Source: Chrysoperla carnea
Lineage: Eukaryota > Arthropoda > Insecta > Neuroptera > Chrysopidae
Length of the DNA stretch: 64,000 nt
Direction of reading: 5' to 3'
NCBI RefSeq assembly: GCF_905475395.1
Contig: NC_058340.1
Coordinates: 64,706,181 to 64,770,180, forward strand
The notes under the pieces were generated by a model. That model did not search any database, was not told where the DNA came from, and saw only the letters and a program-made list of their open reading frames with translations. Position 1 is the first letter of the stretch, and every line of letters begins with the position of its first letter. The position numbers and the translations under genes are program-made. Below are positions 12,121 to 26,625 of this stretch, piece after piece.

Positions 12121-13117
12121 CGATTTTTATGGAATTGCTGTCATTATAATAAAATTTTTCGAGTTTGAGCTGCACCCACGAGTGCGTACTGGACCCTTTT
12201 TATTAAAAGAATTAGTAGTAAATACAATTTTATTGTACTCTAATATTTAATTTAAAATTTACACAATACAAATCCAGGTGAATATGGCCTGTGGAGCTCA
12301 GACCAATGCATTTCTAATTAAGAAAATTATGATATTTCAATTAAATTGTAAAAGAACTACACACAAATTAGATTTTGGGTGTGCAAAAATTTCATAGAGG
12401 AAAAAATTGTTAGGTACGACACTCTGAAATGACTGTCAAATACTATAGACTCCAGGCCAGAGATGGCGAACCAATGACACGCGTCACAATATTTTGGGCA
12501 AGCCACCGATCAAGGAATTAATTACAAGTACAATGAAAGACTGAAATAAACAATCGACGTCTATGATTAAATATGATGGCAAAAATTGCCATACGAAAGC
12601 CGCAAGTTTCTCGGCTGCAAACCTTTTCCTCGGCATAGTAAACCTTTTCAAGAGGGGGAGTATTTGAAGGAAGCCTGGTTAGCAAGCGAGCCCTCACTTT
12701 TTGATTTCGAACTATTTGAACTATTTTTGCTGAAAAACGCGAAAAACCTATTTTTGCAAACTTCCCCCCTCAATAAAATTTTTGCATAAGGGGGATTGAT
12801 GGGGACTTTTCACAGTTCATTTATAATAGTATCCTGAACATTCATACCAATTTTTAGCTCTATGGGAATTTTTGTAACCTTCAAAGTGTAATTTGACTGG
12901 ATAAAAAGTAAATAGTTTTTGATAATAATATTTGTATTTAAATTTTTAAATATCTTATAAAATAGAAACAACATAATTTTAAATAAAAAATTACAATTTA
13001 GCTATAAATGAACTATAATATTATAATAAAAATAAAAGCAGATGATAATTTGTTTTAAGAATATAATTATAATTTTCTTTTGAATAATTAAAAATAAGAT
13101 TAATGAAAAAAAACAAT
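12121..13117. other. Intergenic region between ClpX and PGGT1B
   Basis: No gene is recognised. It holds copy 2 of repeat R1 at 12718-12903. The plus-strand frame at 12586-12789 overlaps this repeat and has no recognisable domain. Confidence 0.45.
12718..12903 (+). repeat. Dispersed repeat R1, copy 2 of 2
   Basis: Same orientation as, and nearly identical to, 598-800 from the C-run 'cttcccccctcaataaaa' to 'gtaatttgactggata'. A short part between 'ctatttttgctg' and 'aaaacgcg' differs by a deletion relative to copy 1. Confidence 0.7.
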
Positions 13118-15780
13118 CTATTGTGCTCGCCAATGCTCATGAATACTTTTTAAACGTTCAGCGGTTTGTAATGAAATTGCTAAACTAGGCATAATTTTCT
13201 TTAAACCTTTCTCATTCATTAAACTTAAACCACATAATCCAAAATATGTGTGTAAAGCATCCGATGAGTTATCCACTTGTTTGGCAAAACCACCGGTAAT
13301 TAAATTTTGTGTAGTCATTATATATTCACGATTTTTTTCGATATTAATAAATTCAAATGCATTCAATATTTTTAGGGCGGCCACCACCCAAAATGAGTAG
13401 CATGTATCGTCTGGTTTATTCGGTCGACCATGAAAACCTTGGCCTTGTTTCATTAACAACCATCGAATGAGTCCATCACGTTGGTTTTGTGATAAACTAT
13501 CTAAACGATTTGCAAGTGCTAATGTTGCTACAGCACAAAATGTTGATCCACCATGTGATTCTGTTTCTGGGCACTGTCCAATTGCAAAATCATAAGACTG
13601 AAAAAAAATTTGATGAAATTAAAACTTAGTCTTCCAAAGTTTTAAAAGTGAAAATACAGGCGATCTCTAAATGGTCGAATACATTTCTATGATCAAATAG
13701 ATAGTTCTAAATGTTAATGGTAACATACCCTACTATACCCTCTCTCAGACCGTATCTTTATATGGATGGGTCAAGGGTCGAAGATCTATCTGATACGTGG
13801 ACCTAGAATAAAAAACTCGATTCTTTTTGGTCAATATGCGACGGTTTTTCAATCAGAAATCTTCGTCATGCTGAGACGTGTCCAGATGTGCAACACGATA
13901 GGTTACAGTGGGGCACATATCCAAAAGGTTTCGGGCCCTTTAGGTATCCAGATTCCATTCGAAGGATAGTGCTTCGAGTAACTGAATCATCTTTCACTGA
14001 ATAACGTCAGTCTGATCTGGGAACCAGGTAAGTCTGGCGTTAAATGGAATGAAGCAGCGGATTCGTTAGCGCGAGAGGGATCGTCTCAGACGTCCGATTC
14101 AACTGAGTCTGCCATTCTTATAGAAAAATGTTTCGTAATTTATCGAATCAAGGAATGGCTATTACAAACTCATCTAACTGTGGAGTACATAGTTGAGAAG
14201 GGTAGTGGGATTCTCACTAGGACACTCGATTGAATTACTACCTTCATAACATGGGGATCTCTGATGTTTCTACTTTTAGGATCAATATGGAGGACGATAG
14301 AACCTCCATATATGTTACTTCTACAGAGCATCAGGTTTACAATGTTTGGGTACGACACCTTGGATCTATCAATCCTGGGAGAAATCCCGACGGAGAATCT
14401 GTGGGCTTTCATGCGTGGCGCCTGGCCTCGACATAATCCTATTGTTTTATCTGCTTAAAATAGCATCTCTACATCTCTTTCCCGGAGACGTCTCGCCTTC
14501 GGTTTGTTGTTCTCAACTTAGGTTGTTCTCAAGGAGGGAACGGTTCCTCTGTCCCTAGTCTAGGTGCTATATATGTATTCAAATATTCAGGATCCTTTTT
14601 TTATTGTACTAGCCACAGAAAGTGGGTAAAAAAACTGTTTACTTACAATAGAATTTAAAATGAATTCTACAGTTTTATCAATATCCATTCCAGACCAATC
14701 ATCTAGAATGTAAGATATGCATGCCGCACAATATACAAATCGCATATCACTTTCACTACCAACTAACGATGCCGTGAAATTTCCATCAGGTCGTTGTAAT
14801 TTACGTAAACCTATAAATTTTCACATGATAATTATTTCTCATTTTCATTATGGACCAAATTTTATTAAATTAATCTTACTTCTAACAATTGACTGTCTAT
14901 GGACTCGTGATAAATCGTCCCCTAATATTAAAAGCGTTGATAAAGCAGTGTAAGTGTGCGCTATAGCTCCACATTTGTACGTACTACGTTCTTTTAAGTA
15001 ATTAAATGCTGTTGAACCTTGAAAACCAGCTAATTCTCCTAGAACAAATTCGAAATAATATACGTTAAAAACTTTCACAAAGATCATGAGAGCAAATAAG
15101 GCACAGCACATTAAAATGAAAAAGGTATCTTTTGTCCTTTCACATTCTTTGTACTCGTGGCGCTGACATCTTAACGTTAAAATCTTTTAAGGCGTTTTAA
15201 AATCGCTTTGGTGCACCGCTTTGATAAGATTTCAAGCGGTATCTCAGAAAATATTCGTCTAATCATCAAATATACCCAATTGTTGTATTTTGAGTTCGGA
15301 AACAAAAATCATTACTCAATGTTTTTTAATGAGTATCCCAAAACTGTTTATAGGGTAAGTTTAAACAATTTTCTTCGAAAATACTGCCCGAAGAAATTAT
15401 CTGCAAATTAACAACGAAAAACTTCTCAAAAAAAATTCTTACCTTCATCATCGTAAACTTGTAAACTATATATCCAATTTATAATACTTTTCGCTTGATT
15501 TTCATTGAAAATATCTAAACTATTTAATACATCAAGACCTGATATGGAGAAAAAAGCTATAGTCATTCTGAAAAATAATATGAATTCATTTGACATTATT
15601 CAAAATATTAAATAAATCAAATATTTATTAAAATTTATTAATAAAATACCTTTGTGAATCTAATAACGAATAATGTTGTGGAACTAATTTTAAACATCTT
15701 TCAAAAAATCGAACATGTTCCCGTTTTCTTAATTTTTCTTGAGGGTAATTAATAATGTGCGCTTTATTATTTCGTTTCAT
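13118..15780 (-). CDS. PGGT1B: Geranylgeranyltransferase type I, beta subunit
   Basis: The catalytic subunit of cytosolic GGTase-I, which with the alpha subunit shared with farnesyltransferase attaches C20 prenyl groups to CaaX proteins such as Rho and Rac. Exons on the minus strand: 15780-15650, 15567-15443, 15038-14880, 14810-14647, 13597-13118; phases agree and give 352 residues, slightly shorter than the vertebrate protein. Family hallmarks are FQGS, HTYTALSTLLILGDDLSRV, DMRFVYCAACISYILDDWSGMD, ESHGGSTFCA, GFHGRPNKPDDTCYSFW and GGFAK...DALHTYFG. The three zinc ligands of the family are present as D257, C259 and H309. Intron 4 (13598-14646) contains a plus-strand LINE fragment. The start codon at 15780 is the only upstream methionine in frame in that exon. 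Divergently arranged with the proteasome alpha-2 gene. Confidence 0.95.
13745..14575 (+). mobile_element. LINE fragment: RNase H domain and 3' end
   Basis: Sits in PGGT1B intron 4, antisense to it. Conceptual plus-strand pieces resemble the RNase H region of insect LINEs of the I/LOA/R1 group: an SILFGQYATVFQSEIF stretch near 13815-13863 and WEPGKSGVKWNEAADSLARE near 14018-14077 (the latter is the usual PGHSGVxGNExAD motif). Several frame breaks show that it is dead. The 3' part (14190-14575) recurs at 28440-28780 and, inverted, at 38640-39010. The first half of the element, including reverse transcriptase, is absent. Confidence 0.75.
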
Positions 15781-16319
15781 ATTTATTTTTCTAGTCTAAA
15801 TACATAAATTAAAAATTTTGTAAAATTTATATTAAAAATAAAAATTATTTCAAAAATATTTTGACAACTTATGTCATTTTTATGGGAGAAATCTCTCTTT
15901 TGAAATAGGAAAAAACCGCAAAGAGGGAACGTTCAACTTGATAAGATTGATAACAATTTGATAGTAGCACTCAGTAATACGCAGTAATTTGCTCTGTGTA
16001 GAAAAGTTTATGCTTGATGTAGGAATTCTGAGTTTAATTCTTTTGGATTTAAAGTGATTCAAATAGGGTTGGAAAGATTTGTTTATGGCTGTGCAAGAGT
16101 TATTCACTTTCAATAAATGCCTGTTGTACAGGCAGAAGGCCGTGTTTCAACCTATTTTGGATCAGTCAATTGTAGGCTGTGTTCGACGGCAAATCTATTG
16201 ACGAATTGGTTGTCGTTTCCCGATATTTGTTAACACAAATGAATTCGATTTGTAAAGTTACACAAATCTATTAAACCGTACGTAAAATCAAAAGTAAATG
16301 TAAGGTTTTACTTTTAAGG

Positions 16320-16524
16320 CACGGATCTAGTAATTATAGTAGGGATGTAGTATAAAGTCCTACTTTAGACGAGCGGGGTGTATCACTCATACTTTCAGCA
16401 TGCGCCTAGTTAACAGCCAATAGAAAGTAGGCAATGATACCCTGCCTCTTCACCCTGAGTGAGACTCAGGGGGGACCCCACTCGATTATACTCCATTCCT
16501 TTTAAAATATTCCTATATCCATGA
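16320..16524. mobile_element. MITE family B, complete copy
   Basis: 205 bp with imperfect terminal inverted repeats of about 36 bases: one end starts CACGGATCTAGTAATTATAG, the other (on the minus strand) CATGGATATAGGAATATTTT, and both reach a shared ATGkAGTATAA. Related copies lie at 44144-44280 and 45017-45198. The interior has a GC-richer segment (near 16440-16490) than its surroundings. Confidence 0.7.
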
Positions 16525-16530
16525 TTAAAC

Positions 16531-16942
16531 CATGGAGGTTATAAAGAAGGAGAACGATCACTACGCGCTAAAGCATTAGCGCACTTGTCCCTGAAAATTT
16601 GTAGAATTTATAGTTCATTTTTCAGCCACCAGCCGCGCTGTCGTCGGTAATTAGTATCTACGAAGTTAGCTGTTTATGAGTACAAGTAGATGAAGTTAGT
16701 ACCATTAAAATTTATAAAGTAGTATAGATAAATTTATAAGGTAGAATATATAATTTATAATTTATTCATTAGTAAATAATAATAATAATTTCATTATTTC
16801 CTTTTTTCCTTTGAATGATATTATATACACGTATATTAAACGTTGATAGATCATTTGAAATTAGAAAAATGACTTATTTTGTCCATATTTTGGGGACAAT
16901 ATTTTCTATTGCGATCGTTCTCCTTCTTTATAACCTCCATGG
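16531..16942. mobile_element. 412 bp MITE with perfect 30 bp terminal inverted repeats
   Basis: The ends start CCATGGAGGTTATAAAGAAG and are exact complements over 30 bases. ATTAAA flanks both ends (16525-16530 and 16943-16948), suggesting a 6 bp target duplication, or 8 bp if the end is drawn two bases in. No coding potential. The perfect ends suggest recent movement. Confidence 0.85.
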
Positions 16943-17156
16943 ATTAAACCATACGTAAAATCAAAAGAAAAAGTAAAATTTTGAGGTGACATTCATTCTA
17001 ATATATACAAGGTGTGATTTAAGAACGTACACTATATTTATATATACAATATATCGGAATTATTCTTCGTGTCATTTAATGAATGTTTGGCAGATGAGGT
17101 TAGATTTTGTGTTTGAATAAAGTAGAAGTAAATTTGCACTGTAATCATTTGTGATC

Positions 17157-19241
<2,085 letters not shown>

Positions 19242-21429
19242 AAAAGTTTTTTTTTTAACATCAACAATTTTACTTGTATCAATTTTTTTTCTAAATAAAA
19301 TTAAATATTCTTAACAAATTATTTTGTGCTTAATATTTATTCCTCGCATTAATTTAAAAAAAATTTTTGATGTGGACTTAATTATGAATCGAAAAAACTA
19401 AAGGATGGAGTGTTACAGAATGATTGTTGCAATAAATCATGCGTTAGTAGTGTGTCGTGACTATGGTAACTACATGAATAAAACTCATGAACGGGGCGAA
19501 TAGGCAAAGGACAAATCGAGGCAGACGTAGACTCTTTTAAGAAAACGGGGTAATTGCAAAAAGATTTGATTGTATGTAAGTTACAAATGAAGTTAATAAA
19601 AGCGTGTTAAAAATAAAATAATTTTTTATTTTTGTAGTTTATTTTCCTGGAAGTTAGGTTTTTAGATTTTAGGTAAGTTAAAGGGTAAACTTAGGTGTGC
19701 AATTTTGCTATTCGTCACTAGATTATGGGTGGTTCACGATTTGGATCAGCTTCACAATATTCCCCGTCATTTATTAAGCGTTCGCCATACAAACAACCAC
19801 ATTTTAAAGTGAGGTGGGTTTTTGATAACCTTTAGAAGTACCTACGCAAAATATGAACATTTAAAACTCCTAATTAAACAAAGAGGAAGGAAGATATCTT
19901 AAAAATTACGTCATTTTTGAGTATTGCCTCTTAGATATTACATAAAAAACTTTGTTTTGCAAAAAAAGACATGCAACAATCTTTCAAAAAATTTTCAAAT
20001 TTTGTTAGGGTATCAAGTCTAATTTTACATTTTTATACCATGCATATATGTAATATGCAAAGTATACTAAGTTTAGTCCCAAGTTTGTAACGCTTAAAAA
20101 TATTGATGCTATGAACAAAATTTTGGTATAGATGTTTATAAAATCACCTAATTAGTCCATTTTCGGTTGTCTGTCTGCCAACATGATAACTCAAAAACGA
20201 AAAGACATATCAAGCTGAAATTTGTACAGTGTATCCAGGACGAAAAAAGTGAGGTCGAGTTCGTAAATGAGCAACATAGGTCAATGGGGTCTTGACCTAT
20301 GGGTCCGTAGGATCCATCTTGTAAACCGTTAGAGATAAAACACTTAAATTTTTATGTAAAAAATCTTCCTTATCAAAAAGTAAACAACTTTTGTTTGAAA
20401 CATTTTTTCGTAAACATCACTGTTTACCCGTCAGGGCGCAAATTTGGCTTAAATTGTATATATGTATTATATGGGGATATCAGCTATGTATGTGTGGCAT
20501 GTATGTATATGTAATGTGATAGAGTAATCAACACTGTCTTTTCATGGTATTTCAACAATTAACTTAGTCAATTGTTTGTTTTCACTTGTTATGGGTAACA
20601 TGTGAACATGACAATTTCGATTTCAGTTATCAGTCCAAAAATTTTTAATTTACTTAAGAATTAAAATAAACTTTAATTATCTTAAAATCACAGTCTGCTA
20701 TCTTAATTATGGCGCATTAAAAATATTTAATTGAATAAAAACAATTACAAATTTATCTCTTTATCAAAAAAAAAAAATCGTTTAAATGATTTTTCTCGAA
20801 TTTCATACAGATATTTTAAAATAAAATTTAAAATTTTCGTATTTTGAAATATCATCCGATGTCTAATATACAATTTTTAAAGCAAAATTTTCAAATTTTA
20901 ATATTTTCCTTATCAATGAAAAACATTTCCCGAAATATTTATTATTCGCAACCAATAAAAATTTAAAATGTGTCCCTATTCTGATTGAATACATTACTGG
21001 AAATAATTCTCTTATCAATTGTGTTCAATTGTTATTGGTTCAAGTAAAAAAAATTCAAAGTAATTTCTAAATTTCAAAAAAAAAGTTGTCAAACTGAATA
21101 TTTTTATAAAAATAAAATTCACCAAAATTTTCGATTTGAATAATAAAAAGAAATGATTAAATAATTAAAAATTTGTAATTTTTTATTTAAAAAAGAATGT
21201 AAAATTAAAATTATTACATTTGAAAAGATAACATTATCTCTCATTATTATTATTATTATTATTTATACAGAACGAACGGGTGACCATGCATATCTATAAA
21301 ACAAAGTGGACTCGTCAATACCAACTCAACTGATTCAAAGCACAATATTGGTGCTGGTGCCTATTCGTAATATGATAATTTATCAGATTTGTATGTTTTT
21401 ATGGTTTTGACAGATGTGTCAAACGAATT
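19242..21429. other. Intergenic region between PSMA2 and Hrd1
   Basis: Holds the PSMA2 3' end, one Helentron-like copy (20032-20590), a short (ATT)n microsatellite near 21240-21265 and the Hrd1 promoter region. No further gene is recognised. Confidence 0.5.
20032..20590 (+). mobile_element. Helentron-like non-autonomous element, copy 4
   Basis: Full-length, plus orientation, between PSMA2 and Hrd1. It shows the 5' TTATACCATGCATATATG, the central GTCTGTCTG tract near 20170, the inner CATGGTATTTC at about 20543, the hairpin and the terminal TTTTCACTTG. A good reference copy for the family. Confidence 0.8.
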
Positions 21430-24400
21430 ATGAAAATGAGGTCTATTGGAATTACTTTTGTTAGTTTTATATTAACATTTATTGTTGTTGGAAATGCATA
21501 TTATCAAAAGAAACAGTTTTATCCATCCGTGGTATATATCACGAAATCGAATCCATCTATGGCTGTAAGTTTTTCGCAAACAAAAAAAAAATTTTCTACG
21601 TTTTTATCCAAATAATTTTTATATTTCGTGTTCGATTTAGGTATTGTATATACAAGCCTTTATTGTGGTTTTACTGATTGGAAAATTAATGAGAAGGGTG
21701 TTCTTTGGACAGTTACGTGCCGCAGAATTTGAAGTATGTTCAAAGCTAAATAATAAATTTTTTTAACGATGACTTATTTTGCTTGATTTGATGTGTTTTA
21801 GCATTTGATGGAAAGATCTTGGTATGCTGTGACGGAAACATGTTTAGCGTTTACAGTATTTCGAGATGATTTCAATCCAAAATTCGTGGCATTGTTTACT
21901 GTGCTGTTATTTTTAAAATCATTCCATTGGTTAGCAGAAGATAGAGTAGATTATGTACGTATTAAAATTTTCTTAATTTTATATTTGGGTACAAAGTTTT
22001 TTTTTTTTGTTTAGTCTGCTTATAAAATTTTCGTTATTCGGGTAAACTTTGATAATATTACCGTTTTAAGAAAACTTTCCAACAATATGTTTAGTTAATT
22101 ATGTGGACTTTCTTAATATTTTTAACCGACTTCAAACCAAAAAGGAGGAGGTTATCAATTCGACTGTATTTTTTTTTTTATATTTGTTACCTTAGAACTT
22201 TTGACTGGGTAAAACGATTTTGATGAATTTTTTTTTATTTGAAAGCTGGTGCTTCCCGTATGATCCCATTTCAGTTTGGTCCAGTTCTGACAATGGCATC
22301 CATGAGAAAACCATATAAGTCTTAAATTTGCATTAAGTATGTGCGCGACAAATGGACGAATAACTCAATATCACGCCAACCAATTTCGATGATTCTTTTT
22401 TTAGTGACAAATTAGTTAGTGTACTTCAGATTCACTAAAAATCATAAAATAAAAAAACTTTTAAGAAAAAGAAAACCGACTTCAAAAAGTAAAATAATAA
22501 AAATGCACTAAAAAATAAAAAAATAACGACAATATAATGTAGTTATAATTATTGTTATTTTTGGAGTCGGTGTCAGCCAAGTTAATGTAGCAAACTGTTC
22601 TGTCACATTTGTTTCCTTGGCTGACACCGACTCCAAAAATAACAATAATTTTAACTACATTATATTGTCGTTATTTTTTTATTTTTTAGTGCATTTTTAT
22701 TATTTTACTTTTTGAAGTCGGTTTTCTTTTTCTTAAAAGTTTTTTTATTTTATGATTTTTAGTGAATCTGAAGTACACTAACCATACTTTGAATAGATAA
22801 ACTATAGTAATCAAGTAAAAAACATTTTTTTTTGACGGTTCCCATGTTTTGAAGTCTCTTGAATCCGTTTTTCCTATCGTTTGAAGAACATGATTTTTTG
22901 AAGAATTGGACAGAAATCTGACACCTTGTGCAAATTTCCGAAGTACTACTGAAGTTCAAAACATCTCCCTGATTATTGACCATTACTATTAGTTCAGATA
23001 ACACGCTATATTGCATATATTGTCCATAAATATTAGAACTTTTACACTTTAGCAGTTAAAGTGTGGTGGCGGCCATTTTGTTGTAACGTTGAACCATAAT
23101 TTGTGTACATTTAATTTTAATAAAAAACAAGTGAAAACAAACAATTGATTGAGTTAATTGTTGAAATACCATGCAAAGACAGTGTTGATTACTCTATCAC
23201 ATTACACATACACGTATATGATGTATGTCTCACATACATAACTGATATCCCTAAAAAATACATACTATACAATTTACGCCTAATTTGCGCCCTCACGGAT
23301 AAACAGTGATGTTTACGAAAAAATGTTTCAAACAAAAGTTGTTTATTTTTTTATAAGGAAGATTTTTTACATTTAAACTTTTGTTCTATCTCTAACGGTT
23401 TACAAGATTGGTCCTACGGACCCATAGGTCAAGACCCACTTGACCTATGTTGCTCATTTACGAACTCGACGTCACTTTTTACGTCCTGAATAAATTTCAG
23501 CTTGATATCTTTTTTCGATTTTGAGTTATCGTGTTGGAAGACAGACAGACAGACAGACGGACAGAAACCGAAAATGGACTAATTAGGTGATTTTATAAAC
23601 ACCTATACCAAAATTTTTTTCATAGCATCAATATTTTTAGGCGTTACAAAATTGGGACTAAACTTAATATACTATGTATATTTCATATATACATGGTATA
23701 ATAAATGTTCCGTTCTTAATAGAACAACCTGTATACTAGATATTGTATGGTACCCAACTTCAAAAAACTACTCATACAAAGTGATTTTGACCTAAAAAAA
23801 TTGGGTTCATTCAACAGTTTTTCATACACCCGAGCCAAGTTACAAATTTCGATAATTAAAAGATTTTTTATTTTAAATTCTAGATGGAACGAAGTCCAGT
23901 AATTGGTTGGATATTTCATTTAAGAGTATTAAGTTTATTACACGTACTTGGATTATGCGATATGTACTTCGTAGCACACGCATATCAATCAACTATCACT
24001 AAAGGGGCATCTGTGCAACTAGTATTTGGATTCGAATACGCGATATTAATGACAATGGTCATAAATGTGACCATTAAGTATGCGTTGCATTCAGTTGACT
24101 TGCATAGTGATAATCCATGGGAAAATAAGGCTGTTTTACTATTGTACACAGAATTAATAATGGGCTTCATAAAAGTCATACTATACATTTCATTCGTAGC
24201 AATTATGGTTCGTATTTACACGCTACCATTATTTGCGTTCCGACCGATGTACTATACGATGCGAAACTTTAAGAAAGCATTCAACGATGTCATACTATCG
24301 CGGCGTGCAATACGAAATATGAACACGTTGTATCCGGATGCAACGCCAGAAGAGTTACAGGCAGCGGACAATGTGTGTATTATATGCCGAGAAGAAATGG

Positions 24401-25571
24401 TTACTGCATCAAAGAAATTACCATGTAATCATATCTTCCATACGGCTTGTTTACGATCATGGTTTCAGAGACAACAGACTTGTCCTACATGCCGATTAAA
24501 TATTTTACGTCCTATTTCACAAACTAGAAATGTAGCTGGTGCTCAACAACAACAAAGAAATGCTCAACCTCCACAACCTGCTGGTAAGTAGAAATAATTT
24601 TTGTCATTTGACAATATAGGTCTAAAATCAGGTGTGTTATTTAACAGTCACTTCAAAACGGCTCTAAATTTGAGACGTTGTTGTTAAAAAAACTTCATAA
24701 TAACAATTGAAAACGAAACACAACTTTTTTAGAGACATTTGCTCATATTTGTCAAAGGAAGTACTGACTGTGTACTGTTTACAAGGAGACAAAGAGTTGC
24801 TCAACGAATGATTAGCATATCTGACATTCAATTTACACAAACCAGAACGGTTATGCATCTGGGAGCCATCTTAAATTCAAAACTGAGGTGTTAAGAATTT
24901 GAATATGGCATTCTTAACTTTTTTTATTATTATTAATTGCAGGTGAGGGAGCTGAAGCAGCTGCAAATCCATTTCAAATGTTTGCGGGTGTCAATCCATT
25001 CCATATACCACCAATGTGGGGAGCACCACCAGCGCCACCTGCACGTGACGCAAACAATGCACGAAACGGTGCATCATCATCAACAACAACGCCACCACCA
25101 ATTCCACCACAATTTTTACCGCCATTACCACCTTTTGCGTTTATTCCATTTACTGTACCACCGCCACTACCAAAGTTATCAACATTATCGACTGAAGAGT
25201 TAAAACGACTTGAGGGTAATGAACGTGAAGCAGTTGAAGCACGAATACAACTATTACGAAACATACAACTAATGTTAGATTCATCGGTTGCAATGATGCA
25301 ACAATACACTTTTGTGGCGGGTACGTCACAAACAACTACTAGGGATCCTAAAGATACTAAAGATAAGGATAGTTCTAGTGAAGAACAAGGGTCATCAACA
25401 ACAGCTACATCATCTTCAGATAGTAACACAACTTCTCAGCCAGATGTTGTATCCACTTCTAATAGCAACGCGACACAAGCAAATCTAGCACAATCAACCG
25501 AACATAATGAGATACGTATGCGTCGTTTACAAAGGTTTCAAGCTGAACAAACCGCAAATCAACAACAATAA
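21430..25571 (+). CDS. Hrd1: E3 ubiquitin-protein ligase HRD1 (synoviolin)
   Basis: The ER-membrane RING ligase at the core of ER-associated degradation. Exons 21430-21564, 21641-21733, 21802-21954, 23884-24583 and 24943-25571 join in phase to give 569 residues. A multi-span N-terminal half carries conserved blocks (AYYQKKQFYPSVVY, VFFGQLRAAE, ERSWYAVTETCLAFTVFRDDF, GASVQLVFGFEYAILM, DNPWENKAVLLLYTE), then MSRRAIRNMNTLYPDATPEE in the form LSRRAIRNMN. The RING-H2 spans C292 to C330 with pattern C-x2-C, C-x-H-x2-H-x2-C, C-x2-C intact. The C-terminus is a proline-rich then Q/N/S/T-rich tail. A second in-frame ATG at 21436 is an alternative start. Intron 3 (21955-23883) carries a long perfect-looking hairpin and a Helentron-like copy. 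A possible AATAAA lies at 25938-25943. Confidence 0.96.
22128..22782. mobile_element. CCGACTTC-family element ending in a 167 bp palindrome
   Basis: Starts near AACCGACTTCAAACCAAAAA and contains the GGAGGAGGTTATCAATTCG segment typical of a widespread insect interspersed repeat (from memory, not verified). Its last part is an inverted repeat: arms 22415-22581 and 22616-22782, each 167 bases, nearly identical (at least one mismatch, near 22548), with a 34-base loop. The element lies in Hrd1 intron 3, so the hairpin is transcribed in the pre-mRNA. No coding frame. Confidence 0.8.
23126..23702 (-). mobile_element. Helentron-like non-autonomous element, copy 5
   Basis: Full-length, minus orientation, in Hrd1 intron 3, 344 bases beyond the palindrome. 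The simple tract here is (GACA)n-like near 23545-23565. Ends as in the other copies. Confidence 0.8.
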
Positions 25572-26369
25572 ATGAACTTTACGCGCTCGCCCGCCGAATC
25601 ATCGTTAATTGATTCATTTGTTTTTTGTGTACTGACGAAGAGACTCTTGTTGTGTGGCTTAGTGTGATATGAATGGCATTGCGTGTACAAACTGTTGCTA
25701 AAATTTAAAAAAAAAACTTGTACTTGTAACTGCTATTATAATACTTTATATATAAAAACAAAAATATATCCTGTAAATTATGACATTAAAAACAAATTCT
25801 CCTACAAAAAAAACAAACTTAAGTATTTAAAATTACATAATGTATTTTATAAAAGGATCCGGGACAAATTAAATGCATGAGATTTTTCAGTTAAAAATTG
25901 TCTGAATTGTTTGATAAAAGATCCTTTTTAACATGCAAATAAAATGTGTCAATGGACCCAAGGTTCTTAAATGAACAGGTTTTGAGATATTTGGGATCAA
26001 AGCATGTTAAGAAGGACGTTCTATCAAATTTTCAGGCATTCCAAAAAATTTTATATTTAATTTGTTTGGGGTCTTTTAATTTGCATTTTTTTTTTTTTTT
26101 GTTTATTTAAAAACTCTAGCTCACGTAAATATTCGTTAGTGTTTTTTTTTTTTATTATTTAAGGTAAAATTTAAAAAATAATATGTAAATATTATAAAAA
26201 CAAAATGTCTTATGAGAAAATTCGTTGTTAGATTGTTATTTTAGATTTAAAACAAAAACGTTTTTCTTTTTATTTATGAATATAATTTTAAAAGGAATTT
26301 AAGGTTTTATATTCCTAAATTAACACTTAATACTCCCATAAAATTAGGTTAAATTTACTGAAGTTTTGC

Positions 26370-26625
26370 AGGCAGCAATGCCATCTATGTCAAGTTTTAG
26401 CTTTTTACCAAATGCGGTTGTTTCCTTCTAGCCCTCTCCAAACTGAACCGATTTTGAATATCAGCATTTCTTTTTTTCGGGTACGGGACCCTAACCATTA
26501 ACTTTCAAACAAATCAAAGTCGGTTCATTCGATTAGGAGCTACGATGCCACAGACAGGCAGAAACACACACATAGCGGACAAACTTACGACACCTCTCTT
26601 TTTGGTTCGGGGGTTAAAATATTTT
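26370..26625 (+). repeat. Fragment of an interspersed repeat, 3' end type
   Basis: Contains a string of motifs (AAACTGAACCGATTTTGA, a CAGACAGGCAGAAACACACA tract, then CCTCTCTTTTTGGTTCGG) that I associate with 3' ends of widespread insect retroposons. No second copy exists in this window, so this rests on recall and composition. Confidence 0.35.

Larger units (their letters stand above)
15781..17156. other. Divergent intergenic region between PGGT1B and PSMA2
   Basis: The 1.4 kb between the two start codons must hold both promoters. It contains two adjacent MITEs (16320-16524 and 16531-16942), which leave 15781-16319 and 16943-17156 as the likely promoter-proximal sequence of each gene. I could not assign core promoter motifs. 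Confidence 0.5.

Noticed and set aside
24974-25429. 151-codon minus-strand frame rich in G and S
   Set aside because: Exact antisense of the proline-rich Hrd1 tail exon; the plus-strand frame is in phase with upstream Hrd1 exons.
26370-26625. Possible host regulatory element in the Hrd1 3' flank
   Set aside because: Motifs match what I recall of common insect retroposon ends, so a repeat fragment is the simpler reading.
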